Notes: a model not told the origin generated them from the sequence alone. A stretch of 64,000 nt of DNA from Clarireedia homoeocarpa (GCA_001465935.1 LNKV01000023.1:62001-126000), one strand, 5' to 3'; positions 1 through 11,627 are shown, counted from the stretch's first letter. Numbers and translations: made by a program.

Positions 1-112
1 GTATCGATTGTGAGGAAGCGGAGGGAAAGGGGATAAGATATAGTGATGGTGATAATATTGGGGGAAACCATGGAGAGAGATGAGGAAGATATGGAGAGAA
101 AACACGGAGAGA

Positions 113-220
113 GACGAGAAGGACATAAGAGACGAGAAGGACATAAGAGACGAGAAGGACATAAGAGACGAGAAGGACATAAGAGACGAGAAGGACATAA
201 GAGACGAGAAGGACATAAGA
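113..220. repeat. 18-bp minisatellite, six perfect copies
   Basis: The unit GACGAGAAGGACATAAGA occurs six times head to tail without a mismatch, starting at 113, 131, 149, 167, 185 and 203. A degenerate partial copy follows. The period is a multiple of three, so the array stays open in two frames on the plus strand (repeats reading RREGHK or DEKDIR). This open frame is most simply a by-product of the period. The array begins about 300 bases beyond the stop codon of the eS19 gene, so it is 3' intergenic. Confidence 0.9.
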
Positions 221-523
221 GACAAAAGAGAAAGACATGTAGATGAGGAAAAAAGTAAAAACAATCACGTATTATGTGTATGCACAAATTTAACGAGCAT
301 CACTGATAGCTAATCAACGATGCTTGCTCAGAGTTCATCTGCAAGACTCATCACAACTTGATAACATGATCCATAGGTCGTAGAAACAAAATTACTTTTT
401 AGGACGAGCTTTTATTCATATGTGATGTACACCATACCATTTGATGCATTTAGCCCAAATCCCATATTGAAAATAAAACCCAAGCTCCATTTGCCCCCAG
501 AACCAGACGATGAGGTAGACAAT

Positions 524-1342
524 TTACTCGTCATCTTCCTCTTCTTCCTCAGCCTCAACGGTGGTCTGAGCAATACGGTCCAAATCCCGTTGACCACTTT
601 GGGTGATTCTGCGTCCTCCCTTCTCCTCGTCTTGCTCTAGGACACCGATCTTCTCAAGCGATTGTAAAACCTTTCGGTCAACACTGCCGGAAGCATCAAC
701 GTGGTGGGATGGTCTGGATCCACGGTTCTTGGTGGAGCCGTGAACCTTGGTGAGGCGTCCAACACCGACAGTTTTGCGGAGGTAGATGTGACGAGCGTTG
801 GCGGCAGCACGAACATAGTACCAGTCGATGGATTGAGGAGGAAGCTCGTTGGATGCGGAGGTCTTGACGGTATCAACCCAACCTGCAAGAATGAGATATT
901 AGTATTTGTGCTTATAAGTACGAATTCGCGAATGTGCGAAGGCACGTAATTGAAGTATGCAAAGAAATTCTCGATCAGAACATACCAGGGATTGGGAGCT
1001 TTCCCTGTCTCTTCAAGAAAGCAGCATATGCCTCAATGAACTTTTGTGCCTGGATTACCACCATCGAATCAGCATAATTCCGTCAGCGGAGATCTTACGA
1101 CCCCCTCACACCTGCTCAGTTGTCGACAGAGGAAAAGACGTGTGGGTAGAAGAAACATCGGAAGAATTGTGATTGAGTTTGTGGTGGTCGTGCAAAATTG
1201 AGAGTCTCAAGTAGTTGTCGCATTCTCTCTTCTTCCCTCCCCCCACAAACAATCCATCTCATTTCTTCGTCCACTTCTATTCCCTCCAGGTGCTGGATTT
1301 TCATATACTTACGTCAACATCGCGAACAGTGACACCACCCAT
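524..1342 (-). CDS. RPS19: 40S ribosomal protein eS19 (Rps19)
   Basis: This is a small-subunit ribosomal protein of the 40S head, needed for 18S rRNA maturation. There are three exons: 1342-1313, 1049-986 and 882-524. Joined they encode 150 residues, the usual eS19 length. The first exon encodes only MGGVTVRDVD. The second continues AQKFIEAYAAFLKRQGK, and the third includes the family signature WYYVRAAANARHIYLRK and VGVGRLTKVHGSTKNRGSRP. The C-terminus is an acidic run (EAEEEEEDDE). Donors are GTAAGT and GTATGT, acceptors CAG, and all junctions keep frame. A very short first exon followed by a long first intron (263 nt) is common in fungal ribosomal protein genes. The next minus-strand gene upstream is the GH12 enzyme. 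Identification is firm; exon ends were read by eye. Confidence 0.95.
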
Positions 1343-2059
1343 GATTGCGGTATTTGGATATTGTTCGAAGGGAGGTCTTTTTGTCGTTGAGAGTTCGTTG
1401 GGCGGGTGGAAAGTAAATTGTCGTGGTTCGAGGAGCAGAAAAGTTCTAAAGGAAAATGCGAATTTGGGATTGTGGGAGTCCGAAGAGCTTAGCGAGACGA
1501 AATTATTCCAAATTTATGCTAGCGCAAAATTCTTGGCCAATGACAACTTGAACCATGAGTGCTACCCTTGCAATGGATATTTGGCTTGTACTGCGAGACT
1601 ACGAGACTGCGAGACTGTTTACATCCGAGGCTTCCAATTGAAGCTTAGTTTGGCGTGTGGCCATTGTGGTTAGCAACCCCGCGAGATCTACACTCTGCGC
1701 AAGACTTCGCATAAGTGTATCTATCAATGAGGGCGTCAGCATGCAGTTGAGCTTGAAAGCCTCGAGGGAAATCGCAGATGAAAGACCTTTCATTGCCGGC
1801 TCACCATGAGCTGTTATTGGAGATTGCCAGGTAGACCAATTTTTCTGGTAGGGGACGCGCAATATGACCACCCTACAACGATTAGGTCCCTAGTAGAGAT
1901 CACGATTGTTGCTCAAGCAGATTTAGGTGATTCAATTCTGCAAATATGCTGTTCAAGTGTAGTGTTTATATGTACAATCAATCCTTCATGAATAATATAA
2001 TTCGCCCTGGCCCTGCCTCGTTCTTCCGCCCGTCATCCATTCTGCTATCCTTTCAGCTT
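1343..2059. other. Intergenic, eS19 promoter and GH12 3' flank
   Basis: About 0.7 kb between two minus-strand genes. It must hold the eS19 promoter and the 3' UTR of the endoglucanase gene. Open frames here are short and show no recognisable protein. A small direct repeat (gagactacgagactgcgaga) lies near 1595-1615. I see nothing else. Confidence 0.5.
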
Positions 2060-2911
2060 TTATTTGAGGGAGACACTGTATGCCGAAGTAGTAAATACAG
2101 CACCAGATCCTGCTGCGCGTTAGTTTTCTACATCAAGGCAGAGATTGCTGTAGGTCATACCTGTGAATGTTTCCGTGCCGGCTTGCACACTGAGGAGGTA
2201 TTGGCTTGTAGGGAATCCTTGATTGGTTGCCAGGTAGGTAAGGAATAGCTTCAAGTCACCACTGAAGCTGGTTGCCGAGCTGGACGCAACGAATGAATAT
2301 ACTTTGGTGGAACCATTAAGCCCATAATACAATTTCCAAGAAACCCCAGAGATTGTTGTCGTCGCAATGGCAGATCCTGTTGAAGATATAGGACCTGCGC
2401 CACCCAAAGCACCAAGCCAGACCATAATCTCGTATTGTGCGCTGCCGGAGGAGGTAGACGAGGTGAAAAGGTCATATGCAACATCAGCAACAACGTTACT
2501 ACCTGTATAACTGTAGAGAAGATTCATTAGTCCGGCTCATCATGGTCTGGACAGCCATGGGACTTACCTCCATTTCCATGTTGTTGGAACCGAGGAAATG
2601 GCCGAAACTTGTTTGGCGGTCATGGTAAGACCCACATCAGCATAGGATTTGACTTGACTAGATCCTCCAGACCAAGTCCAAGAAGTTGACCAAGAAAGGG
2701 TGCCGGAGCTGTAGGAGTTGACGGTCGTGCACTGTGAGCCAGTGTAACCGGAAATGCCCCACTGATCTTGATAGACAGTGTAGGTACCGGTGGCAATAGT
2801 GTCCCATTGACCACAGACCTTTGTGGCTCGTTTATCGAGGGTCTGAGTCGGCACAGCCAGGACAGCTGTCGCCAAAGACAGGCCAGAAAGTAAAGCGGTG
2901 TTGAACTTCAT
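2060..2911 (-). CDS. Secreted GH12 endo-beta-1,4-glucanase / xyloglucanase
   Basis: This is a secreted plant-cell-wall hydrolase expected to cut beta-1,4-glucan or xyloglucan with retention. Exons are 2911-2568, 2510-2161 and either 2112-2060 or 2109-2060, giving 248 or 247 residues, typical of single-domain GH12. It starts with a signal peptide (MKFNTALLSGLSLATAVLA) and then a short propeptide ending in a Kex2-like KR. Catalytic motifs are present: YEIMVWLG with nucleophile Glu142, and GTETFTG with acid/base Glu228, both equivalent to the pair known in Trichoderma Cel12A. The motif GSNVVADVAYDLF is also characteristic. The last intron ends in two tandem CAGs (NAGNAG), so the mRNA may code for FTAGSG or FTGSG before the C-terminal SAYSVSLK. 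There is no carbohydrate-binding module. Substrate preference cannot be read from sequence. Confidence 0.93.
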
Positions 2912-4486
2912 GATGGCTTGAACGTGTAGAAAGACTAATATCTTGAAGTGAAATGATCGGGAACGAGGGGTTTACGAAGGAAAGCAAAGCAATAGGACTT
3001 TATACACATGGTGTACTCGACACAGACCATCACTCGAATGCCGCAAAACGTCACTCGTGGAAACATTATAACGAGATTGCCCTTGTCGACCTCGCTGTAT
3101 CGAAAACTGACCGATGTCCCAATTTGCGACAAATTAGTTTCTTACGCAAGACAGGCTTCTCAACCGGTACACGCCTAGATACCAGAGGTATCTCCTGTGT
3201 CCCTTAAATCTAACAAGGGTTGCATATGTGGAGCTCAATTTGCCCAAGAGAGCTTTGAATATGTTTCCGCCAATAAAGTTTCAATGCTGAGAGCGCTCCG
3301 TGACCACAAAAAGAAAAGGAGCGGGCTTCCGTTCCCTAATAACCATGGACGCTTTTCAAGTCAATGCTCGGCCCTGTCGGATCGGACATATGATTTTGGC
3401 TAAATGCAGCGAAAAACGTGGATAAAGTCGCACAAGTCGCCAAAGATCTGCCGAATGAACCCATGACTTACCCCAGAGTTTAGGGGAAGGATGAAGAACG
3501 TCAATCTTTCTGTAACGGGATTGACGAAAGCCATGAAAGAAGGATCCCTTTCGTGGTAAAACTTTTCCAACCCCGACGAATGCAACAGCAGAACAAGATT
3601 CATGGATAAGTAGCACACTCTGTAAGAAGAATATAAATAGCTCATGACCAGCTTGAACTGCCAGTACCGCTCAGAATTGACATTGGAAAACGGACGAATA
3701 GCACGAAAAACTCGGAGTAGAACTCTTGGATGTTATCCGTCCCACTCACAGTTCTGCTTTGCTCATCATATCCCCGATCAAGATGGTAAAGATGGGAGAG
3801 TCGCTTCTTGACACATCCACCAACGGGAAGCAGGAGGCAGTCTCTCGAGAAAAGATCGTACCACAATGCAGGAAGGGAAAAAATTAACTTCCAATTTGTC
3901 AAATAGGCTGTATCTCATCGTCGATCTTGCGCTTCTTGCCGCACTGGAGTGAGGATAGAGAAACTCCTATCCATTTCAAACAGAAACAGAACCGTCAACC
4001 ATGATTTGGCATCCTTTCTCGTAGATCGTACATCGAAGTTGGGGCGCCTTAGACAGGAGTTAAACGACTTTAATAAAAAAACGTGTAAGCATGACCATAA
4101 GTCACGTGATACTAAGATCCGGATAATCATAAATCCGACTCACGTTCAATCGTTTGATTTGGACTTTAGACCACAACCATAACGCGATCAGTTGCGGCTC
4201 CGTGATTCCCCACACATCACTTCACAACATCTTCCCCTACGGCGCCAAATTGAATGTAATCTCTACTGTGTAAGGATATCGCGGATAATTTTATGTGACC
4301 TCTACGGCTCTTAGCCTTCTGCGACAAATCTATCTAATCGATATCACCAAGAGAAAGTTCACAGACCGACGGGCGCATTAGATGGCCAGTATCAAACGAC
4401 ATCATCGGTAACACTGCGCGAGCAGTAACTTTTGCGAGATCCTCGCCTTTTCGCATAAGTTATCCTTTCAGCGCGGCTAGTTAGCA
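2912..4486. promoter_or_regulatory. Divergent intergenic region, GH12 / SPT20
   Basis: About 1.6 kb separates two genes that start away from each other, so it holds both promoters. A TATA-like stretch (tttatacaca) lies near 2999-3008, roughly 90 bases upstream of the endoglucanase ATG; its role is a guess. Several open frames of 70-90 codons occur on both strands between 2950 and 4180, but none resembles a known protein or shows splice-joined continuity. I leave them as non-coding. Confidence 0.45.
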
Positions 4487-6220
4487 ATGGCTCCTGCAGC
4501 ATCGGTCGTCCAGGCGACCACCAAGGTCAAACGACCGATGGCCATCCAAACAAATGGCATCAATTCTTCCACATCTTCCCCATCCCCATCCATGTCTGCT
4601 GGTAGATTACCATCTGGACCAAAGTATCCCCCCAATTCGGCGACAAGCAATGGCGGTGGAAACAGTGCTGGAGTGCGATCTACGAACCGGGCTCGGCCTG
4701 GACAATTATTAGGTCGGGGACAAAGGAACAATAGCGCGGGGTTGAGATCAGGCAGTGTGGTTGGGGAATTGGCCATATCACAAGTCGCGCAAACTCAGCC
4801 ATACGGTAATTGAAGTTCTCTGCTTTGCGGGATCGCAAACTAAAGTTTTCCAGTTAAATCCGATGCCTACATTCTCAAGAAGTACCGGGGGAACCCCCCT
4901 TCGCTCATAATCCATTTGCATGCGACACATTTTCGATTTGATCAACAAGAGGGCAGCTTCTCCTACAAATCACCTATGAAACTTCTGTTAGAACATATCA
5001 GGCAACGAACCGTCCCTCATGAGTTAATCGACTTCTTCACTGAATCTGATGTAGCCTTTTACGAAGGATGCATGATAGTGCAAATTCATGATCACAAATC
5101 AACCGCTCCTCCTCAAGACTCTCCACCACCCAAAACCACTGATCCTAAATCTCTACCCTTCTCAGTCCACAAATACAATGCCTGCGTTACGCCATCTCCA
5201 TATGTCCCTTACCCGAACGACAATACAATCAAAGACAAGGCTTCGACTGACGACATTGGTGACGGGGCTTCGAAGTCTAAAACTTCTGCTCAGCAAGACA
5301 AGGAAAATATGCCTGCACCTGCATTCCCAAACGATGGTCAGCGCAAGAGCACAGCTACCTCAAATAAAGCAAAAGTAATTACTGTCGTACTCCATCCAAC
5401 CCCTCTTAGCACATATATCGAAATTGCACACAAAGCTATCACTCCCCGAGCACCGGAATCGCGCCAAGAAAGGTCAGACGGAAGCACCTCAGCTACGCTC
5501 GCCCAACCTCCTACACCTTTGGGAGCTGTTCCCCCTACACCTAGTGCAAGCATGCCCCCACCCGCGAAAAGGCTTAAGAGAGCAAAGATGGAACTAGAAG
5601 CTGGAAATATTTATGCTGCGGAGGCTCAAATTATTCTAGCTACTACAGCTCCACTCGCACTTGATCTGGCTAGCAATGCTGCAGAAGCATCGAAGCTATT
5701 AGAGGCGCTAGCACACCCACTCCACTCCGATAAACCCCCTCAACCCAAAACACGGAAGAGAACCGTGGCGGAGATGGCTGCAGATGAAGCCCAAGCTGCA
5801 GACGAGGAACGATACATGCTCATTCTTGATGAACGACTGTCTGCGAGTGTAGCGGGGGCTCAGGGAAGTGGTAATGTTGCTGATGGTGACGGGCAAGCCG
5901 GTGGAGCATCTTTCGAGCCTAGATTCGAGAAGTTCAAGACTCTCGAAAACATAAAGCACCAGATCGCAGAAAGAAAAGCGCAAGAGAAGCTGCGACAGGC
6001 TGAAGCGGATCGCAAGTCTGCAGCAGATAGGGAAATACAGAGGGCTAAAGAACTCCAAGAGGCACGACAAAAAGAACTAGATCGACGAAACAATCTATTG
6101 GCTCAGCAAACCTTGGCAAGACAACAACAACAACAACAACAACAACAAGAAAATCAACGACGGATCTTAGCCGCACAGCAGCAGCAGCAGCAGCAGCAAC
6201 AGCAACAACAACAGCAGCAG

Positions 6221-6252
<32 letters not shown>

Positions 6253-7423
6253 GCACCCGCAAACTATGCAAGCTATACCTCCGCATACACAAGGCCCTCA
6301 TGCCCATCCCAACCAGCCAAATGGAATCATGCCCAATGGAATGCAGTCACAGCCTCAGCGCTTCCACCAGCAGCAAACTTCTCAGGCTCAGATTGCTTCA
6401 CCAATAGTCCGAAATGGCACTCCCCACAGTCATTCTTCACCAAATGTTAATAATGGCATGGGTAGTAATCATATGCAACATTCTACGTCCAGTATGGGTG
6501 GTAGTCCCCCACGCCCAGGTTCTGTTGTTCAGCAAAACCATACTCAAATGGGTGCTCCTACTTCTCATGGCATGGTGCCACAAAGAAGCCAGCAAAGCCA
6601 TGCGGGAACACCAAGAATGCCGAGTGCCACCCCTAACATTCAATCTACACCCCTTAACCGCGGCATGAGCGCAACTCCACGCATGAGTCAAGCAAGCCCT
6701 CTCCAAGGCGCGATGGCTCAAGCACCTCCAATAGGACAAATGGGAATGAACCCGCAGGCGCATGTACATGGCATGAACCCTGCCCAACAACAGCAGTATT
6801 TGATGCAATTGCGTGCTCAACAGGCACAACACCAGCAGCAGCTTCAGCAGCAACACGTTCAAAGCTTGGGAATGATGCAAAATGGACAACAGATGACCCC
6901 TCAACAGATGATGGCACAACAGCAAATGAGACAACTAAATCAAGGAAGCCCAGTTCCCGGAGCCCAATTGACTCAAAATTACCAAAATCATCTTGCCGCA
7001 ATGGCACAGCGCTCTGGAGGGATCCCCCATCATATGAATGCGAATCAAGGATTCATGAACAATGGCATGAACATGCAAAATCTTCCCTTCCAGCAACAAA
7101 TGCAGCAACATCAATTACAGCAGCAGCAGCAGCAGCAACAACAACAACACCAGCAGCAGCAGATGATGAATGTACAAATAACGCAGTATCTTTCTTCCCA
7201 ACAAGGCCAAACACAACTCGCCGCCATATATAGACAGTATCTTCAAAAAGCTGCCGAAAGATATCCTGGAGGTGTTGTTCCAGATGTGGTGAAGCCCAAT
7301 ATACAAAAGCAAGCCCAAGGATTCCTCATCAACCAGTTGAGGAACAAGCTATTACAATCATCTATGCAACATAGTATTCAACAGCCCAATGGCATGAATA
7401 TGGGAAGACCACAAGGGATGTAG
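4487..7423 (+). CDS. SPT20: SAGA complex subunit Spt20
   Basis: A structural subunit of the SAGA co-activator complex in the nucleus. Two exons, 4487-4805 and 4854-7423, encode 962 residues. The Spt20 domain starts across the splice: V-KSDAYILKKYRGNPPSLIIHLHATHFRFD at about residues 107-135 and continues through KLLLEHIRQRTVPHELIDF and VAFYEGCMIVQIHDHK. Beyond about residue 300 the protein is low complexity. There is a helical charged segment (KHQIAERKAQEKLRQAEADR), two long glutamine runs at about residues 531-539 and 548-574 encoded by mixed CAA/CAG, a third Q-rich block near 7111-7160, and many Met/Asn/Gln/Pro stretches. The first exon codes for an unstructured N-terminus. The gene is convergent with EMI1. 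The single intron is 48 nt with donor GTAATT and acceptor CAG. Confidence 0.93.
6121..6253 (+). repeat. Polyglutamine-coding CAA/CAG microsatellite in SPT20
   Basis: Two runs of trinucleotide repeats separated by about 27 bases encode nine and about 27 glutamines. Codons alternate between CAA and CAG, which usually limits slippage, but the second run still contains pure CAG blocks. A further Q-rich run lies at 7111-7160. Length variation between isolates is likely; this is an inference. Confidence 0.9.
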
Positions 7424-7931
7424 GATTCTGATGATTTTGTAAAGAATTACGGCATTATTAATAAATACAACAACTCAGGCTCTTAGGGATTTGGCGTTTG
7501 GACTAACTTGAAATGAGGGTGGATGGGTGATGGGGCAAGGCGCAGATGAGGCAATAGCTCACTATACCCGTTGTAAAGATTGCTTGGCGGTAGATCTGGT
7601 TAATACTGGCGTTCAGAATGGGTTGATGCTTGTTATGAAAACGGGGTTGGCGTAGGCATGTACAAATTCAGAGCAGAAAGGCAAACGTTATATATGGTTT
7701 GATGGACGCATCTTTCTTTTATGTGTGGGCTAGTGTGTATCAATGTGCAATACGGCTCCACAATTCGTATACATTATCTTGATGAATGTTCCTGTGGGTG
7801 TTGTATTGTCTAAAATGCAATTTTCCTTGAAGCGTCCTGACTTCTGTCTATTGTACATAATGGTGAGTTCGTGATTTCCTTAAGTCATACAAGTCATCCC
7901 TATGCATCTAACGATGCCAACCCCTCTTCAT
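7424..7931. other. Convergent 3' region of SPT20 and EMI1
   Basis: About 0.5 kb between the stop codons of two converging genes. It holds AT-rich 3' UTR sequence, including an ataaataca polyadenylation-like stretch near 7460. No gene is seen. The plus-strand open frame of about 200 codons starting near 7902 is the antisense shadow of EMI1. Confidence 0.5.
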
Positions 7932-8624
7932 TCAATCCGTCGGGCCATTCTTCCTCGTCTCCCTCCTCGCCCTCTCCATCTTCCTCCATTCATCATCCTC
8001 CCCATGCCATTCCTCCTCAGCTTGACAAAATGCCTCTCCCCACTCCAACCGCTTCTCCCTCCCCCTCCACACATCCTCACTGCTCTTTCCAATCTCCCCT
8101 CCTCCGTACTTCCGCCTTTCCTTCTCTGCATACCGCGTCTTAATCATCTTGGCCTTCTCGTGATCGGGGTATCCACGCGTCTTCATACAAAACCAAAAAT
8201 CAGACCACTTCTCGCTGCAGTCCCGCGCTTCGCCATATCGATACAAATTCATGAATTGACCACCTATGGATTGGCAGTAGAAGGCGCTGTCGAAGGCATC
8301 GCGGCAAGACATCGTTGTGGGAAGGAGTTGTGCAGAGAGTGGCTCATCGGTATTAGGGATGGAGGGAGACTCTGCGGAGGAATGAGAAGGTTCAGAGGGT
8401 GGAGTCTGCGGTACGCGGTTGTACTTTGTGCTGGAGGGGTGGGTATCGGCTTCGAGTTCTTGGAGGAACTTTTGCAATTCTTGGTCAGTGACTTCTTCGC
8501 GGGGTGAAGTGGCTTTTGATTGCGAACTACTTGTAGTAGGTTTATGAGTTTCTGCTGAAGGTGGGTTAGAGGACTGCACCGCAGGCTTCTCCGCAGAGGA
8601 AGTTGATGAGAAAAACCACCCCAT
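7932..8624 (-). CDS. EMI1: Emi1-like twin CX9C protein (DUF3128 family)
   Basis: 230 residues in a single exon. The conserved part (about residues 103-160) reads SCRDAFDSAFYCQS then CSEKWSDFWFCMKTRGY. It contains two exact C-x9-C pairs, Cys107/Cys117 and Cys136/Cys146. That is the twin CX9C arrangement of small, often mitochondrial intermembrane-space, helical-hairpin proteins. The yeast family member Emi1 is needed for induction of the meiotic regulator IME1; its molecular role is unclear. I chose the ATG at 8624 (MGWFFSSTS) rather than the in-frame ATG at 8822 because the extra 66 residues are basic and unlike the family, and would consume the short divergent promoter shared with YME2. The N-terminal 100 residues are Ser/Pro-rich and disordered; the C-terminal tail is charged. 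Confidence 0.82.
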   Translation of the reverse strand: MGWFFSSTSSAEKPAVQSSNPPSAETHKPTTSSSQSKATSPREEVTDQELQKFLQELEADTHPSSTKYNRVPQTPPSEPSHSSAESPSIPNTDEPLSAQLLPTTMSCRDAFDSAFYCQSIGGQFMNLYRYGEARDCSEKWSDFWFCMKTRGYPDHEKAKMIKTRYAEKERRKYGGGEIGKSSEDVWRGREKRLEWGEAFCQAEEEWHGEDDEWRKMERARRETRKNGPTD

Positions 8625-8944
8625 GAGTTTTTGCGACACAGCTTCCTTCAATCGAATTGACCTTTGAGGTAAGGCTAACAGCCCGTGGAGTTTTGCGGCC
8701 AAAATTTCAGCGACAATCCGGGGAAGCTTTTGCCGGCCTCCACACGTGATAGAACTAGTTCTAGCCTTAGCATTCAGCCTTATGACGACATGGCTGTGGG
8801 GTGTTTTTCGTTTGGCTCGCAATCAGTTCCTTGCAGGGGGAAATTAGCACAAATCGATCTTTGTGGTTGCAGATGTGCTATCCTATTACTTGAGCCTGCC
8901 AATATGCAATCAGAATAGATCTATTCGAGGCCCAATAAGCAACC
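8625..8944. promoter_or_regulatory. 320-bp bidirectional promoter EMI1 / YME2
   Basis: Only 320 bases separate the two divergent start codons, so the genes probably share control elements. No TATA box is evident. Both products have mitochondrial associations (YME2 by family, Emi1 by its twin CX9C motif), so co-regulation is plausible but inferred. Confidence 0.55.
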
Positions 8945-11627
8945 ATGAGCGCGACTCGGCGAGTCTTGTTCAATCCGACAAGTTCACCGGTGTTGAGAAC
9001 TCCCAGGATACGGAGGCGCGACTTTGGCAATGTCGAAAGTTTTGCTAGGTTTGGCCTCAGAGGATTCAAGAAGGATGGAGTGGCAGGGCAGTGGAAGTCC
9101 ATGAGGCAGGAAAGTGCACAGATTGGAGAGAATGAGACTGGACATATCACTGCTGGAACGAATGAAGGGATACTATTTTTTGACAGTAAATATTTTTTCG
9201 CACATTGCTCTTCTCCATGACTGAGGCAGCTTGCTAACTCATGAAACTTGGTAGATATCTTTCCAATTAAACTCGGCTGGGCTCTTCGATTACCGTGGTA
9301 TGGCAAGAACCAGAGTCTTCCAGATATCCTTTGGCAATTCAATAACAAAGTATTCTCCTCCTACGAGCCTCTCAGCTTGGTGAAGCGTGCTATTCCATCC
9401 AATGTTCCAATCAAGGTCACTGAGATCTTACCTCGACTGAAAGAGGGCGGTGTTTTCGTCAAGTTCTCACATCCCAAAGATATAACGGCAAGGGAAGTCG
9501 AAGGTCTCATCTCTGGTTACTTGAAAGAAAAGCCTATTAAGCCGTGGTTCAATCCTTTTCGACAGATGAGGGCAAAACTTGTTCTGGGAAAGCCTTGGCT
9601 CGAAGATTTATATAGGTTTCCAAGTACAAGAATCCGCGCCGAGTTTGTCCCTTCTGCTCCTGGAGGCGAAGCGGCGGAACTCTCGCAGGAGACTCTTTAT
9701 AGCTTGTTCAGGAAGTATGGAAAGATTGCCGAGATATCCTCGCAGCCCTCTGATTCAAAAGTTTTGCCCAAGTATGCTATGCTGGATTTCACCCAAGTTA
9801 GACATTCGGTTATGGCTAGGAATTGTTTGCATGGATTCAAGGTCACTGAAGAAATGGGTGGTGGGAAAGCTGGAACACAGCTCCGTCTTTCTTATGAATC
9901 CAAGATGAAAGCACACCATATTTGGGACTGGATCTTAAACCATCCGTAAGTATTCTCAAACAGTTTAATGAGACTACCCACTAACTTATGCCAGGCGTGT
10001 TACCATCCCGTTACTTGCTGCAGTGATTGCTACATTCACAGTTGCGGTATTCGATCCCATTCGGACCTTCTTCATCAAGGCTCACATTGATCATGCGTTC
10101 AACTTAAAGGATAACAAGATCTACGCTTGGTTTGCGACTCAGGCCACTGACATTTTCCGGCCTCACAAAGCTGAAGAAGCTAGTCTTAGTGCTATTTGGG
10201 ATGACCGAAAACAGTCGATCGAAGATATTCGGACTTGGCTTATGGAAACTGCGGATACTTTCATTATGGTCCAAGGACCAAGAGGTTCGGGAAAGAAGGA
10301 ACTCATCATGGACCAAGCTCTGAAAGGCCGACCAAATACACTACTCATTGACTGCAAGCCTATACAAGAAGCACATGGTGACTCTGCCAAGATTGCAGCT
10401 GCAGCGGCCACCGTTGGTTATCGCCCTGTATTTTCTTGGATGAACAGTATTAGTAGTTTAGTCGATCTTGCAGCACAAGGTACCATCGGAGTGAAATCTG
10501 GATTCTCAGAAACATTGGATACGCAGCTTGCAAAAATCTGGCAAAATACCGCAACCGCTCTTAAACAAGTTGCTCTACAACATCGGAAGAAGGATGACAA
10601 AGATGCTAATCTTGCAGACGATGATTGGCTCGAGGCACACCCTGAATGCAGACCCGCTGTTGTTATTGACAATTTCCTCCACAAAAACGAAGAGAGTAGT
10701 GTGGTCTATGACAAAATATCAGAATGGGCCGCCGGTCTTACTACCTCTAATATCGCTCATGTCATCTTTCTTACTACCGATATCTCGTTCTCAAAATCAT
10801 TAAGCAAAGCACTTCCGGATCGCGTCTTTAGACAGGTATCACTCGGCGATATCACACCTCAAGTCGCAAAGAAGTATGTTGTCAGCCATCTAGAATTAGA
10901 TCAAGAGGATTCCGCGGACCCCAAAGTGAAGCTTTCCGATGCACATAATCGAGAAGACCTCCGGGAATTGGATGAGTGTATCGAGGTTCTAGGTGGCCGT
11001 TTGACTGATCTTGAATTTTTGGCTCGTCGACTCAAGACTGGTCAGACACCAAAACGCGCAGTTGCGGAGATCGTCGAGCAGAGCGCCTCAGAGATCTTGA
11101 AAATGTATCTTCTGGCTGCTGATAAGGGAGAAAGGAAGTGGTCAGTAGAGCAAGCGTGGTACTTGATCAAGTCTCTTGCCGAACACGAAACCCTTAGATA
11201 CAATCAAGTCTTGCTTTCGAATACTTTCGCATCATCGCTGACCCCATCGGCATCAAATGGCGAGAATGTTCTGGAAGCTCTCTCTGCAGCCGAGCTTATT
11301 ACTATCAAGAACTACAAAGGACGACCCCAAAGCATCAAAGCTGGAAAACCAGTCTACCAGTCAGCATTCAGGATGTTGAGCGAAGATCGCGTCCTTAGGA
11401 GCAGACTGGACTTAGCTATGCTTACTGAGTTGACCAAGATCGAAACGAAGAATATTGATAAGTATGAAACGGAACTGAATATGCTAGGTCAGTTGCCAAA
11501 GCAACCAAGGGAAGTAGGACCAAGAATACAATTCTTGTTGGGAAAGTTGGCAGCAAGTCAGCAGAAGGTGGAGGACTGGGAGAAAGAAATGGGGGTGCAG
11601 AAAAAGATCCTTATGGCGGAGTATTGA
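8945..11627 (+). CDS. YME2: Mitochondrial inner-membrane protein Yme2 (escape protein 2)
   Basis: Yme2 is an inner-membrane protein linked to mitochondrial DNA escape, nucleoid structure and respiratory-chain assembly. Exons are 8945-9185, 9255-9945 and 9995-11627, joined as 854 residues, the usual fungal length. The N-terminus is Arg-rich, consistent with a presequence (RRVLFNPTSSPVLRTPRIRRR). An RRM-like domain lies at about residues 206-293 (TRIRAEFVP ... YSLFRKYGKIAEI). One membrane span follows at about 313-332 (TIPLLAAVIATFTVAVF). The large C-terminal RNA12-type domain has a P-loop-like GPRGSGKKE at about 405-413. Here Lys-Lys-Glu replaces the more usual GK[ST], a deviation worth noting. 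Donor GTAAGT and acceptors TAG/CAG keep phase at both introns. Confidence 0.92.

Noticed and set aside
43..313. Two open frames through the 18-base array (RREGHK and DEKDIR repeats)
   Set aside because: A repeat with period 18 stays open automatically in any stop-free frame; no start context, domain or splice signal supports a gene.
3356..3902. Several minus-strand frames of 70-90 codons between GH12 and SPT20
   Set aside because: No recognisable motif, no consistent splice links, and composition like intergenic DNA.
7902..8507. 201-codon plus-strand frame
   Set aside because: It is exactly antisense to the EMI1 coding region and has no protein-like features.
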